Of a stretch of DNA of 64,000 bases, positions 19,160 through 29,300 are shown in pieces; position 1 is the stretch's first letter, and each line of letters starts with the position of its first letter. Both the position numbers and the translations under genes were made by a program. The stretch covers positions 682,001 to 746,000 of the forward strand of contig CBDFKB010000007.1 of NCBI GenBank assembly GCA_965248715.1. The letters run 5' to 3'. The DNA comes from CBDFKB01 sp965248715 (GTDB lineage: Bacteria > Pseudomonadota > Alphaproteobacteria > Rhizobiales > Rhizobiaceae). The notes beneath the pieces are model-generated. The model saw nothing but the letters and a program-made list of their open reading frames with translations. It had not been told where the DNA came from and did not search any database.

Positions 19160-19459
19160 TTGTCCGGAAACAAGGTTCCCATTAGCAAACCACGGTCAAG
19201 GATCGTGGAAATTGTAAACCGACGCGGCTTGCATGCCCGCGCATCGGCCAAATTTGTCGAGTGCGCCGGCCACTTCGATGCCGACATCGAAGTTTCCAAG
19301 GGCGGCTATTCGGTCGGCGGCACTTCGATCATGGGGCTGATGATGCTCAATGCCGCGCAAGGCAGCCACATCACCATTTCCGCCACCGGCAATTCTGCGG
19401 CAGAGGCTCTGGACGCGTTGGAAGATCTGCTGTGCTGCGGTTTTAACGAGGACCGATAG
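19160..19459 (+). CDS. HPr phosphocarrier protein
   Basis: 99-residue HPr with the EI-dependent phosphorylation site His25 in RRGLHARASAKF and the serine-site region GTSIMGLMML targeted by HprK. The best start is a TTG at 19160. It passes phosphate to the EIIA encoded just upstream. Together with HprK it forms the carbohydrate-independent PTS described in Agrobacterium and Brucella. Confidence 0.93.
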   Translation: MSGNKVPISKPRSRIVEIVNRRGLHARASAKFVECAGHFDADIEVSKGGYSVGGTSIMGLMMLNAAQGSHITISATGNSAAEALDALEDLLCCGFNEDR

Positions 19460-19634
19460 GCGGCCCTAACGCGCAGGCTTGTCGAACGACCATCGCAGAT
19501 CGTATAAAGAAAGCTTTATATAGTATTGCACAAATGCACCGCGCCTGATAACACGCCGCCGGCAATTAGGTGCGAAACCGACCCGCAATCCCTGCCGCGG
19601 GCGAACACCATCAGCTTCAAGATAGAGATAGACC

Positions 19635-21038
19635 ATGAGCAAGTTCACCGACTGCGCGATCGCGGATATCGGCTTGGCCGAATACGGACGCCAGGAAATT
19701 ATTATCGCAGAAACAGAAATGCCCGGCCTGATGGCGACCCGCGAGGAGTTTTCAAAAGCCAAACCCCTCGCTGGCGCCCGCATCACCGGTTCGCTGCACA
19801 TGACCGTGCAGACCGCGGTGCTGATCGAGACCCTACAGGCGTTGGGCGCCAATGTGCGCTGGGCTTCTTGCAACATCTTCTCGACCCAGGACCATGCTGC
19901 GGCGGCGATCGCGGCTACCAACACCCCGGTTTATGCCATTAAGGGCGAATCGCTCGAAGATTACTGGAAATATACCGATGCGATTTTCCAATGGCCGGAC
20001 GGTGGTCCCACCAACATGATCCTCGACGATGGTGGCGATGCCACCATGTATATCTTAATCGGCGCCCGGGTCGAAGAAGGTGAAGCCGACCTGATCGCTA
20101 ACCCGGGATCGGACGAAGAGGTCTTTTTGTTTGCCCAGATCAAAAAGCGGATGGAACAAACACCGGGATTTTTCGTCAAGCAGCGCCATGCCATCAAAGG
20201 GGTTACCGAGGAAACCACCACCGGGGTCAATCGGCTTTACCAATTGATGGAAAAGGGCCACCTGCCGTTTCCTGCCATTAATGTTAATGACAGTGTCACC
20301 AAATCGAAATTCGACAATAAATATGGCTGCAAGGAAAGCCTGGTCGACGGCATTCGCCGTGGCACCGACGTTATGATGGCCGGAAAAACTGCGGTGGTCT
20401 GCGGCTATGGCGATGTGGGCAAAGGTTCGGCGGCTTCGCTTCGCGGTGCCGGTGCCAGGGTCAAGGTCACCGAAATCGACCCGATCTGCGCGCTACAGGC
20501 GGCGATGGACGGCTTCGAAGTGGTGCGGCTCGACGATGTGGCGCCGAGCGCCGACATTTTCATCACCACCACAGGCAACAAGGATGTGATCTGCATCGAC
20601 CATATGCGGGCGATGAAAGACATGGCGATCGTCGGCAATATCGGCCATTTCGACAATGAAATTCAGGTTTCCTCACTACGCAATTGCAAATGGACCAATA
20701 TCAAGCCGCAGGTCGACCTGATCAAGTTTCCCGATGGAAAGCGAATAATCTTGTTGTCAGAAGGACGCTTGCTTAATCTTGGTAACGCAACCGGCCATCC
20801 AAGCTTCGTGATGTCAGCCAGTTTTACCAACCAGGTGTTGGCGCAGATCGAATTGTGGACCAAGGAAGATGAGTACGAAGATAAGGTCTACGTGCTGCCC
20901 AAACATCTGGACGAAAAGGTCGCGCGCCTCCATCTGAATAAATTAGGCGTCCGTTTGACCGAGCTGAGCGACGAGCAGGCCGACTATATCGGCGTGCCGA
21001 CCGCAGGTCCTTTCAAGGCGGAACACTACCGCTATTAA
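19635..21038 (+). CDS. ahcY: Adenosylhomocysteinase
   Basis: 467-residue enzyme splitting S-adenosylhomocysteine into adenosine and homocysteine. It shows SLHMTVQTAVLIETL, the NAD-binding CGYGDVGKGSAASLRGAGA near 255, GNIGHFDNEI and the usual C-terminus KAEHYRY. It completes the SAM cycle with metK (54160) and the adenosine kinase (45024) in this window. The 175 bp leader was searched by eye for SAH or SAM riboswitch signatures; none was recognised. Confidence 0.97.
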   Translation: MSKFTDCAIADIGLAEYGRQEIIIAETEMPGLMATREEFSKAKPLAGARITGSLHMTVQTAVLIETLQALGANVRWASCNIFSTQDHAAAAIAATNTPVYAIKGESLEDYWKYTDAIFQWPDGGPTNMILDDGGDATMYILIGARVEEGEADLIANPGSDEEVFLFAQIKKRMEQTPGFFVKQRHAIKGVTEETTTGVNRLYQLMEKGHLPFPAINVNDSVTKSKFDNKYGCKESLVDGIRRGTDVMMAGKTAVVCGYGDVGKGSAASLRGAGARVKVTEIDPICALQAAMDGFEVVRLDDVAPSADIFITTTGNKDVICIDHMRAMKDMAIVGNIGHFDNEIQVSSLRNCKWTNIKPQVDLIKFPDGKRIILLSEGRLLNLGNATGHPSFVMSASFTNQVLAQIELWTKEDEYEDKVYVLPKHLDEKVARLHLNKLGVRLTELSDEQADYIGVPTAGPFKAEHYRY

Positions 21039-21065
21039 CCTTGTGTTGAGCATATACCAAATATT

Positions 21066-21095
21066 GTGTTGCCTGGTCATTGGGCCGGGCAGCAC
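21066..21095. terminator. Hairpin after ahcY, possible terminator
   Basis: GTGTTGCCTGG pairs with CCGGGCAGCAC (11 pairs with two G-U) around an 8-base loop, 27 bases after the ahcY stop. No U-run follows, so it may stabilise the 3' end rather than terminate by itself. Confidence 0.4.
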
Positions 21096-21326
21096 ATGAA
21101 AAGTATGCAAAATACGGTTTCGTGACTGCCCACAAGGCGGTATGTTGCAGCGCGAATCACAAGCTCCGATCTAGAACGGAGCGGATTTATGGCAGGGCGG
21201 TCTAGAAAGTTCCAGCGGCAAGAGGACTTTAAGGCATGCCTGGGGGATGTTCCCAAAATCGCAGGTCGTGCGCCTGCTACAAAGACGATCGTTCGATCGG
21301 CTGCACTGACGATGCAGGCACAAGGA

Positions 21327-21432
21327 CTAGCGCTTGTCACCAAGCGTTGGATTCGCTTCGTCGCGCTATCTCTTTGTTTATGCGTGTCATCTTTCCCAAA
21401 ACCGGTACCCACTTTTGGGTGACACGCTTTAG
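21327..21432 (-). repeat. RIME-like element, copy 2 (tandem pair)
   Basis: Inverted relative to copy 1, from CTAG at 21327 to a CTTTAG variant end shared with copy 3. It lies inside what looks like the 5' coding part of the DivL-like kinase gene and keeps a reading frame open. Confidence 0.9.
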
Positions 21433-21534
21433 CGCTTGTCACGAAGCGTTGGATTCGCTTTGTCGCGCTATCTCTTTGTTTATGCGTGTCATCTTTCCCA
21501 AAACCGGTACCCACTTTTGGGTGACACGCGCTAG
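21429..21534 (-). repeat. RIME-like element, copy 3 (tandem pair)
   Basis: Second of two adjacent copies. It ends with CTAG at 21531-21534. It is nearly identical to copy 2, which points to recent tandem duplication. In frame 2 each copy encodes a peptide beginning SACHEALDSL and ending KTGTHFWVTR. Confidence 0.9.
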
Positions 21535-21622
21535 GGCGCCCGTGCAATTGGTTGCGCGTGGTCTCCTGGCATGGCCGCTAACCGGTCTCGGGTTCGACAT
21601 TGCTCGCGCTGAACCGTTCGCT

Positions 21623-24016
21623 ATGCTTGATATCAAAACCATGACAACGCCGTTGCCGGACCAGCTTGGATCATTCGAGATCATGTTGCTGGCGCTGTTT
21701 GGCGGAGCGATGAGTTTCGCGTTGATGTCGGCGTTCTGGTTAATCAGAGAGCGCACCCGCATCTCGCTGGAAAATAAATCCTTGGAGGCGCGTGCTGCTG
21801 ATCTGCAAGCCGCCAGCCAACGCCACGCGGCGCTGGTTAACGTGCGCGACCAACGGGTGGTGGTGTGGAAAGGAACCGATGACAAACCGGTGATACTCGG
21901 CACCTTGGCCGAAACCGACGCACCAGAGGAGCGGGCCGAATTTCTTGCTTTCGGCAACTGGATAACACCGCAATCCGCATTGGTATTCGAAAAAGCGCTG
22001 TCGCAATTGCGCGAGCACGCTGAAAGTTTCGATCTTGCCTTGATGACCAAACGAGGCCGCGCACTACAAACCCAGGGCCGAACCTCCGGCGGCCATGCAT
22101 TTGTTCGTTTCACGGAACTGACCGGAGAACGCGAGGCGCTGGCCCAACTAAAAATCGAACACGATCGTTTGGCAAAATGCTTCGATACCATCCAGGGCCT
22201 GTTCGAGGCGCTCAAGGCGCCGGTATGGATCCGTAATGATCATGGCCGACTGATCTGGGTCAACGGTTCCTATGCTGAAGCGGTTGAAACCAGTGATAGC
22301 GACGACGCGGTCGCCCGCAATATCGGTCTGCTCGACCGCAAGGGCCGCACTTTGATCGAGCGTGCCCATGAAACCGAGCGGGTATATCGTGGCACTCAGC
22401 CGGCGGTGATCGCCGGCGACCGGCGGGTGATGGAAATTGTCGATGTCAAGACCGACCACGGGGTTGCCGGTATGGCGCTTGACCGCAGCGATCTTGAGCA
22501 GGTTCGCTCGACCCTACGCCAAACCGTCGACAGCCATGCCCAAACCCTAAACGAGCTCGCCACCGCAGTCGCCATATTCGACAAATCGCAAATCCTTAGT
22601 TTTTACAATTCTAGCTTTCAACAATTGTTCAAGCTGGAAAGTGGGTTTCTTGAGTCAGCACCCAACAATGGGGCGATCCTCGACGCATTGCGAGACAACC
22701 GCAAACTGCCCGAACACCCCGACTGGCGCAAATGGAAGCGGAACCAGCTTGGCGCCTATCAAGCGCTGGAAGCCAGCGAGGAATGGTGGCACCTGTCCGA
22801 CGGCCAGACCATTCGGGTTATCACCAATCCCCATTCCCAAGGCGGAGTTACTTGGATATTCGAAAACGTCACCAAGGAATTGGAACTTAAATCCAACTAC
22901 AATTCCTTGATCCGGGTACAGGGAGAAACCCTGGATCATTTGCAAGAATCGGTGGCGGTGTTCGGTAGCGATGGCAGGCTGCGGCTGCACAATCCAGCCT
23001 TCCTGCATCTATGGCAATTAAACGAATTGCCGGACCAGGATAGTATTCACATTTCGCAAGTATGTGAGCAAAGCGCTGGGTTGGTCGAGGATGCCGAACA
23101 ATGGCAGACGATCCGCACCGCGATTACCGGGCTTGGCGAAGAGCGCGACAACGTCACCGGCCGCATGGCCATGGTGACCGGAAATATGCTCGATTTCGCC
23201 CTGGTAGCACTTCCCGACGGCCAAACCATGCTGACATTTGCCGATGTCACCGATTCGGTGAACATGGAACGCGCATTGACCGATCGTAATGAGGCCTTGG
23301 AACAGGCAGATCGGTTAAAAAACAAATTCATTCAGCATGTGTCCTATGAATTGCGCGCGCCGCTGACCAGCATATCCGGGTTCACCGAATTGCTGTTTAC
23401 CCCGGGCATGGGCGAATTGAGCAGCAAGCAGCGCGAATATCTTGGCTACATCAGTCAAAGCACTTCGGTGCTTACCTCGATTGTTAACGACATCCTTGAC
23501 CTAGCCTCAGTGGATGCCGGGACCATGTATCTGGAGATCGCACGGGTTCCGGTTGCTGAAGTAATCGAGACCTGTATTAATCAGATGCGCACAGTGCTCG
23601 ACGAGCGCAATATCCAGATCGATGTGAAAATCGAACACAATGCCTCCCATATCACCGGTGACCGCAGCCGCATCCGCCAAGTGCTTGGCAATTTGATTGA
23701 CAATGCGGTTAGCGTATCGTCCCCTGGTCAAAGCATTGAAATCGCCAGCCGTAGCGCCGATGGCTATACCGAATTGTCGGTTTGCGACCACGGTCCCGGC
23801 ATCTCCGAAACCGATCAGGGCTGGATCTTTTCCCGGTTCGAAGGCCACTCGATCGGCGGGCGGCGCAGCGGCCCGGGGCTGGGGTTATCGATTGTCGAAA
23901 GTTTTGTCGAGTTGCACGGCGGAACCATCAAAGTAGACAGCATACCTGGCCACGGTGCGCAGTTCATTTGCCGGTTTCCTACCACCCCGCCCCAGGCCCT
24001 GGCAGCCGCCCAGTGA
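21623..24016 (+). CDS. divL: DivL-like PAS kinase with Tyr at the phospho-acceptor site
   Basis: 797 residues from ATG 21623. A TM helix near the N-terminus (about 17-40) is followed by coiled coil, several PAS-like domains, and HisKA plus HATPase domains. The dimerisation helix reads KFIQHVSYELRAPLTS: Tyr575 stands where histidine kinases have His (usually NVSHELRTPL), the hallmark of DivL, a scaffold or pseudokinase of the CckA-CtrA cell-cycle pathway. The ATPase part keeps NLIDNAV, CDHGPGI and GLGLSIV. The true N-terminus is uncertain: the frame is open back to 21236 through two tandem repeats, and a separate ATG at 21189 begins a basic leader in another frame. The stop overlaps tsaE (TGATG). 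Confidence 0.85.
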   Translation: MLDIKTMTTPLPDQLGSFEIMLLALFGGAMSFALMSAFWLIRERTRISLENKSLEARAADLQAASQRHAALVNVRDQRVVVWKGTDDKPVILGTLAETDAPEERAEFLAFGNWITPQSALVFEKALSQLREHAESFDLALMTKRGRALQTQGRTSGGHAFVRFTELTGEREALAQLKIEHDRLAKCFDTIQGLFEALKAPVWIRNDHGRLIWVNGSYAEAVETSDSDDAVARNIGLLDRKGRTLIERAHETERVYRGTQPAVIAGDRRVMEIVDVKTDHGVAGMALDRSDLEQVRSTLRQTVDSHAQTLNELATAVAIFDKSQILSFYNSSFQQLFKLESGFLESAPNNGAILDALRDNRKLPEHPDWRKWKRNQLGAYQALEASEEWWHLSDGQTIRVITNPHSQGGVTWIFENVTKELELKSNYNSLIRVQGETLDHLQESVAVFGSDGRLRLHNPAFLHLWQLNELPDQDSIHISQVCEQSAGLVEDAEQWQTIRTAITGLGEERDNVTGRMAMVTGNMLDFALVALPDGQTMLTFADVTDSVNMERALTDRNEALEQADRLKNKFIQHVSYELRAPLTSISGFTELLFTPGMGELSSKQREYLGYISQSTSVLTSIVNDILDLASVDAGTMYLEIARVPVAEVIETCINQMRTVLDERNIQIDVKIEHNASHITGDRSRIRQVLGNLIDNAVSVSSPGQSIEIASRSADGYTELSVCDHGPGISETDQGWIFSRFEGHSIGGRRSGPGLGLSIVESFVELHGGTIKVDSIPGHGAQFICRFPTTPPQALAAAQ

Positions 24017-25539
24017 TGCCGCAGTTGACGATTGCAGACAACATAACCCTTGAGCTTATTGATTGTGCCGCGACCCGGCAATTTGGCGCCGATTGCTCAA
24101 TCATCGCCGAACCAGGCGACGTATTTGCTCTTATTGGCGATTTGGGAGCCGGTAAAACTGAATTTGCTCGCGGCTTTATCCGCCACAATGCCGGCGACAG
24201 CACCCTTGAAGTACCGAGCCCGACTTTTTCGATCACCCAGCCCTATGAGGGGCGCTTAAGCGTTAGCCATTTCGATTTTTATCGACTGGCCGATGCCGAG
24301 GAAATTCGCGAATCTGGTTTCGAGGATGATTTCGATGGCCGGGTTTCGCTGGTCGAATGGCCACAACGCGCCGCCAACACCATGCCGGCGCATACCGTAT
24401 GGCTGCGGTTCGCCGATGGCGGTGGCGACGCCCGCCGGGTCACCATTGCCGGTACCGGGCCGGTGGTTGAAAGGGTACGGCGTTCGCTGGCGATCCGCGC
24501 TCTGATTGATACTGAAATTGGCACCACCATAGTTCGCGCACCCCTAGCCGGCGACGCCTCCGCGCGCCGCTATGAGCGTTTGGCAAATCACGACGATCCG
24601 TTGGTGGTTATGGACATGCCCGATGTACCCGATGGTCCTGCGATCCGCGACGGTCTGGCCTATAGCCGGTTGGTCGCGCTTGCCGAAAACATCACACCCT
24701 ATATTGCTCTTACCGGCCTGTTGCGGTCCAACGGCTATCACGCGCCGCGCATTCTTGCCGCCGACCAAAACCAAGGCATCTTGGTATTGGAGGATCTCGG
24801 CAGCAACGGCATTGCCGACAAAAATGGCCAGCCGATCGCCGAGCGCTATCTGGCCGCAATAGAACTGCTGGCCGACATGCACGCAAGAAGCTGGCCACAA
24901 ACCGTGGCGATGCAAAACGGTACGACCCACACCATTGCCGATTACCACCAAGATGCGCTAATCACCGAAACCCAATTATTGATCGAGTGGTTTGTCGAAC
25001 ACCATGTTGGCCGCCCGCCCGACAATACGATGCGGCGGCAGTTTGTCGAATTATGGCGGCGTTATGCAGACCACCTTACCGCTTGCGAGCAGACCCTGGT
25101 GCTGCGTGATTTTCATTCGCCGAACCTATTGTGGTGCAAGGCTGAAACCGGCCACCGCCGCCTTGGCCTGATCGATTTCCAGGACGCGGTTATTGGTCCG
25201 GCAGCTTATGACGTGGCGTCACTTGCGCAAGATGCCCGGGTCACTGTCACGCCGGAGCTCGAACGGCGATTGATTGAACAATATGTTTTGGCGCGAAGCA
25301 ACGATGCGAAATTTGATAACACGGCATTTACCGCGATCTACCCGGTTATGGCGGCGCAACGGCTGAGCAAGCTGTTTGGAATTTTCGTCAGGCTTCACAA
25401 ACGTGACGGAAAGGCCGGTTATCTTCGTCATATGCCGCGACTGGTCGACTATATGGCTCGCAATCTTCGCGCCGCATCGCTTGCCGACTACCGACAATGG
25501 TTCGCCACATATTTGGGAATGTATGATGACCATGGATAA
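24016..25539 (+). CDS. Fusion: TsaE ATPase - AmgK-like sugar kinase
   Basis: 507 residues joining two proteins. Residues 1 to about 150 are TsaE, the ATPase of the tRNA t6A37 system (Walker A GDLGAGKTEFARG near 41, SPTFSITQPY, HFDFYRL, LVEWPQ). From about 170 to the end is an aminoglycoside-phosphotransferase-fold kinase like AmgK, which phosphorylates N-acetylmuramate at C1 in cell-wall recycling (LRDFHSPNLLW and LIDFQDAVIGPAAYDVASL). This fusion is known in Hyphomicrobiales. It overlaps divL by one base and murU by 14, so the three are coupled. Confidence 0.93.
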   Translation: MPQLTIADNITLELIDCAATRQFGADCSIIAEPGDVFALIGDLGAGKTEFARGFIRHNAGDSTLEVPSPTFSITQPYEGRLSVSHFDFYRLADAEEIRESGFEDDFDGRVSLVEWPQRAANTMPAHTVWLRFADGGGDARRVTIAGTGPVVERVRRSLAIRALIDTEIGTTIVRAPLAGDASARRYERLANHDDPLVVMDMPDVPDGPAIRDGLAYSRLVALAENITPYIALTGLLRSNGYHAPRILAADQNQGILVLEDLGSNGIADKNGQPIAERYLAAIELLADMHARSWPQTVAMQNGTTHTIADYHQDALITETQLLIEWFVEHHVGRPPDNTMRRQFVELWRRYADHLTACEQTLVLRDFHSPNLLWCKAETGHRRLGLIDFQDAVIGPAAYDVASLAQDARVTVTPELERRLIEQYVLARSNDAKFDNTAFTAIYPVMAAQRLSKLFGIFVRLHKRDGKAGYLRHMPRLVDYMARNLRAASLADYRQWFATYLGMYDDHG

Positions 25540-26266
25540 CCGTTTCGGCACCGTACCGCGAAACGCGATGGTCCTTGCTGCCGGCAAGGGTCTCAGGATG
25601 CGGCCGATTACCGACCGCATGCCCAAGCCATTGGTCGAAGTGGCCGGTAAAGCGTTGATCGACCATGCCCTCGACAACTTACAGGCCGCAGGAGTTGCTG
25701 AAGTGGTGGTCAATGTGCATCATTTCGCCGAGCAAATGGAAAACCATCTTGTCAACCGAACTGCACCGAAGATCGAAATTTCCGACGAGCGCCTGCGCTT
25801 GCTCGATTCCGGCGGCGGTGTGGTCAAGGCGGCGCCTCGGCTGGGATCGCAACCGTTTTTTGTTCTAAATGCGGACAGTTTTTGGCTCGACGGCATCTGC
25901 CCTGCGCTCAAAGCTTTGGCCGCTGGTTGGCGTGATCAAACCATGGACATATTATTGCTGGTTGCCCATTCCGCCGCAGCGGTTGGCTATTGTGGCCGCG
26001 GTGATTTTACTATGGATGGGATCGGACGGCTGGTTAGGCGTCGGGAAGGCGAAGTTGCGCCATTTGTCTATGCCGGCGCGGCGATTATTGCCCCGGCGGT
26101 TTTGAAAAACGCCCCCAGCGAGCCATTTTCGCTTAATCTATTGTTTGATCGGGCGATTGCAGATGAGCGCCTGTTTGGTGTCAAGCTCGACGGCTTGTGG
26201 ATGCATGTGGGCACCCCAGAGGCGATTGCCGAAGCCGAAAACGCGGTCGCTGCTGCAAACCGCTGA
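25526..26266 (+). CDS. murU: MurNAc-1-phosphate uridylyltransferase (MurU-like)
   Basis: 246-residue sugar-1-phosphate nucleotidyltransferase. The N-terminal signature is MVLAAGKGLRMRPITDRMPK, then PLVEVAGKALIDH, the metal-binding LNADSFW and the C-terminal LDGLWMHVGTPEAIAEAE. Placed after the AmgK domain, it most likely makes UDP-MurNAc in the fosfomycin-bypassing recycling route described in Pseudomonas. ATGs at 25523, 25526 and 25532 are all possible; all overlap the upstream gene. A mannose-1-P or glucose-1-P role is less likely given the neighbour. Confidence 0.88.
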   Translation: MTMDNRFGTVPRNAMVLAAGKGLRMRPITDRMPKPLVEVAGKALIDHALDNLQAAGVAEVVVNVHHFAEQMENHLVNRTAPKIEISDERLRLLDSGGGVVKAAPRLGSQPFFVLNADSFWLDGICPALKALAAGWRDQTMDILLLVAHSAAAVGYCGRGDFTMDGIGRLVRRREGEVAPFVYAGAAIIAPAVLKNAPSEPFSLNLLFDRAIADERLFGVKLDGLWMHVGTPEAIAEAENAVAAANR

Positions 26267-26272
26267 CCAAAG

Positions 26273-26321
26273 GCAAAATCGCTCCATCACAATGGTTCCA
26301 ATTAACGCCACGATGCTCTAG
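26273..26321 (-). repeat. Short dispersed repeat, family 3, copy A
   Basis: Starts 7 bases after murU and ends in CTAG (26318-26321). Its 21-base core, GCAAAATCGCTCCATCACAAT without mismatch, is found inverted at 40835-40855. GGTTCCAATTAACGCC within it is also seen at 33408-33423. Confidence 0.7.
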
Positions 26322-26353
26322 CGTCCGCCAATCGCAATCGAGACAAAACCGGT

Positions 26354-29300
26354 TTGAAACCGCGCCTATATTCAATCGCGTCCTGCGAGGACTTTCTCGG
26401 TCAGCTCGCCGCAGCTCTGATCGACGGCCGTTTGATCCCCGGCTTCGTGCCGGCGCGCGATCCATCCCTATTGCCGCGCGCTTGCGTATATTTGCCGACC
26501 AGACGAAGTGTGCGTCGGTTCGGCGAACATTTATTGGCACTGACCGATGCCGATGCATGCATGCTACCGGCGATCCGGCCGCTCGGCGATCTTGATGAAA
26601 CCGGAGCCGATTTCGCGCTACCGATTTCGTCTGCAAATTTTCTCCCGGCAATGCCGGCCACCGAACAGCAATTGGTGCTCGCGCGGATGATCGGCGGATG
26701 GACCAACGCGCTTAATTTGAACCTTCGCGGTATCACCGGCGACCGTCAATTCACCGTGCCGTCGTCGCCGGCCGACGCCACATGGTTGGCGGCAGATTTG
26801 TCGGCATTGATGCTGCACATGGAAACCAGCGAGATCGGCTGGAGCGGCCTGGTCGATCTGGTTCCGGAAAATCATTCCGAGTGGTGGGGGTTAACTCTTG
26901 CCTTCCTGCAGGTGGCCCTGGAACATTGGCCGAACTACCTGGAAGAACGTAGCATGGTGAGCGCGGCGGCCAGAAATATCACTGCACTTGATCAGCTTGG
27001 CGCCTCGTTAGCCGCTGATGGCAGCACCGACCCGATCATCATCGCCGGTTCCACCGGTTCGGTGCCAGCAGTAGCCAGGCTCATGCACGCCGTATGCCGC
27101 CTGCCACAAGGTGCCGTGGTGCTGCCCGGGCTTGATCGCTGCCTATCCGACCAACAATGGGACAGGCTTGATGGCCCAGAACACGGATTTGCCGGTGCCG
27201 GACATCCGCAATTCGGCCTGTGTCGTTTGCTGCACCGCTTGCAGGCCGACCGCAAAGAAGTGGCGTTCTTACCCCAAGGACCGCTTAATCCCCGCGAGCG
27301 CCTGGTCGCGGCGGCGATGCTGCCTTCGTTATACACGGTGGCCTGGCCGCAATTTCGCGCTAGCTGTAATGATCACGAATTCACCGAAGCCTGTAGCGGC
27401 ATCGAGCTGATCGAGGCGGCCAACGAACATGGCGAGGCGTTGGCGCTCGCCATGCGCCTGGCCGACGCGGTCCATGCCGGCGACCAATCGGTGGCACTGG
27501 TTACCCCAAACCGCACGCTTGGCCGGCAAGTGGCGGCGCAATTGGCCCGATTCGGCATCGAGGTCGATGATTCGGCCGGCCAACCCTTGGTCACCAGCGC
27601 GGCCACCACCCTGGTTGAATTTCTCCTCGCGGTGGCGTTGCAACCGATTGGCAAGAAGCACCTGGCGGCATTGCTCAAGCACCCGCGCGCAGTTTTCGGC
27701 ATGCCGGAAAAAGACGCTATGCGCGCGGCACGGATGTTTGAACTGGCGGTGTTGCGCGGCCACCAACCGGTTCCAGGCGCTGGCCAGTTGGCACAGGCTG
27801 TCAAAATCGCTGCGCAACGCCATACCGGTTCGGCCCATGTGGCGCCGCCGGTCGCCCGGCTTTGCGCCGATGATTGGGCACTTATCCGCAATTTCGCTGC
27901 CGCGGTCGATCAGGCATTGCTGCCGCTGACAGAGCTTGGCACCAATGAAGTGCCCTATTGCCAGCTTGCCATGGCAACGGTGGCTGCCGCGCAACTCATT
28001 TCGCGCGCCACCGGCGAGAATGAAGAATTTCTAGTTTGGCAACATGAAGACGGCGCCGAACTAGCGGATCTTTTGCGCGCCGTAATGGCGGTCCCAACCG
28101 AGGTCGGCGGTGTCGAACATCGGCCTGGCCGGGGGTATTTAGAGCCTTGGCGGCGAGTAGGGTCTATCGCCGGCGAATTGCCAATGTCGGACCGGTGGCG
28201 ATCCTCGGGCCGCTGGAGGCGCGGTTGCAGCATGCCGATCTGCTGGTCATTGGTGGGCTTAATGAGGGTTCCTGGCCAGCGACCACGATCAATGACCAGT
28301 TTTTGTCACGATCGATGAAAGCAACCCTGGAATTGGAGCCACCGGAACGCCGTCTTGGTCAATCGGCGCATGATTTCACCCAATTTCTCGGCAATCGCCA
28401 AATCGTCTTATCGCGATCATTGCGCGAAGGTAACACGCCGGCGGTGCCGAGCCGCTGGTTGCAACGGTTGCTGGCGCTTTGTGGCGCCGACCAGGCCGAT
28501 CTCATGCGCAGCCGTGGCCGGCGTTATCTAAATTGGGCCGCAGCCATCGATCGCACTGATCCGCCCTGGCGCCGGGTTGCCCGCCCGGCTCCGACACCGC
28601 CGCTGGCAGCGCGGCCGAACAAGCTTTCCTTTACTGACATCGAGACCTGGCTGCGCGACCCATACGCGCTTTATGCCAAACGCATTTTGCGATTGGTGCC
28701 ATTGCCACCGTTGGAAAAAGAAATTGATGCGGCGGTTCGTGGATTGCTGTTCCATGAAATTTTCGCGGAATTTGTAGGCGAGGACGGTGACAAGCAGTTG
28801 GACCGTGTGTTGGCGATTGGCCGAAAATGTTTTGATCGGGCCGATCTCGGGGTCGGTCAAAAAGCGATGTGGTGGCCTGGATTCGAAGCGGTCGCCGCCA
28901 GCTTTGTCCACTGGCAAGTCGGAATTGGCGCGAACATTGCGCACAGCCATGTGGAAATCTCAGGCCGGCTTGAGGTCGGTGTCAGCGGCTTTCAAATTTA
29001 CGGTCGTGCCGACCGCATCGACCGGCTGAGCGATGGCTCCCTGGTGGTGATCGACTACAAGACCGGTACCGGGCCCAGCAATCGCCAGGCCCGTTCTTTG
29101 TCACCGCAACTGGCATTGGAAGGTGCGGTCGCCGCCGGTGGCGGGTTTGCTGAGGTGGGAGCGGGTACAATTTCGTCCATGCTGCATGTACGTTTGCGCC
29201 CGCTACACCGGCTCAAAGTCGAGGACATCAGCCACGATTATGGCAAGCCGGTCATGACCGCCCAGGACCTATGTGGCAAAGCCCTTGGGCAATTGGAGCA

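Noticed and set aside
19460..19634. Possible SAH riboswitch before ahcY
   Set aside because: The conserved SAH-riboswitch sequences were not found; a covariance-model search (Rfam RF01057) would decide.
21077..21547. 156-codon minus-strand ORF made largely of repeated peptides
   Set aside because: Most of it is the translation of two RIME-like repeats; such hypothetical proteins are artefacts of the repeat.
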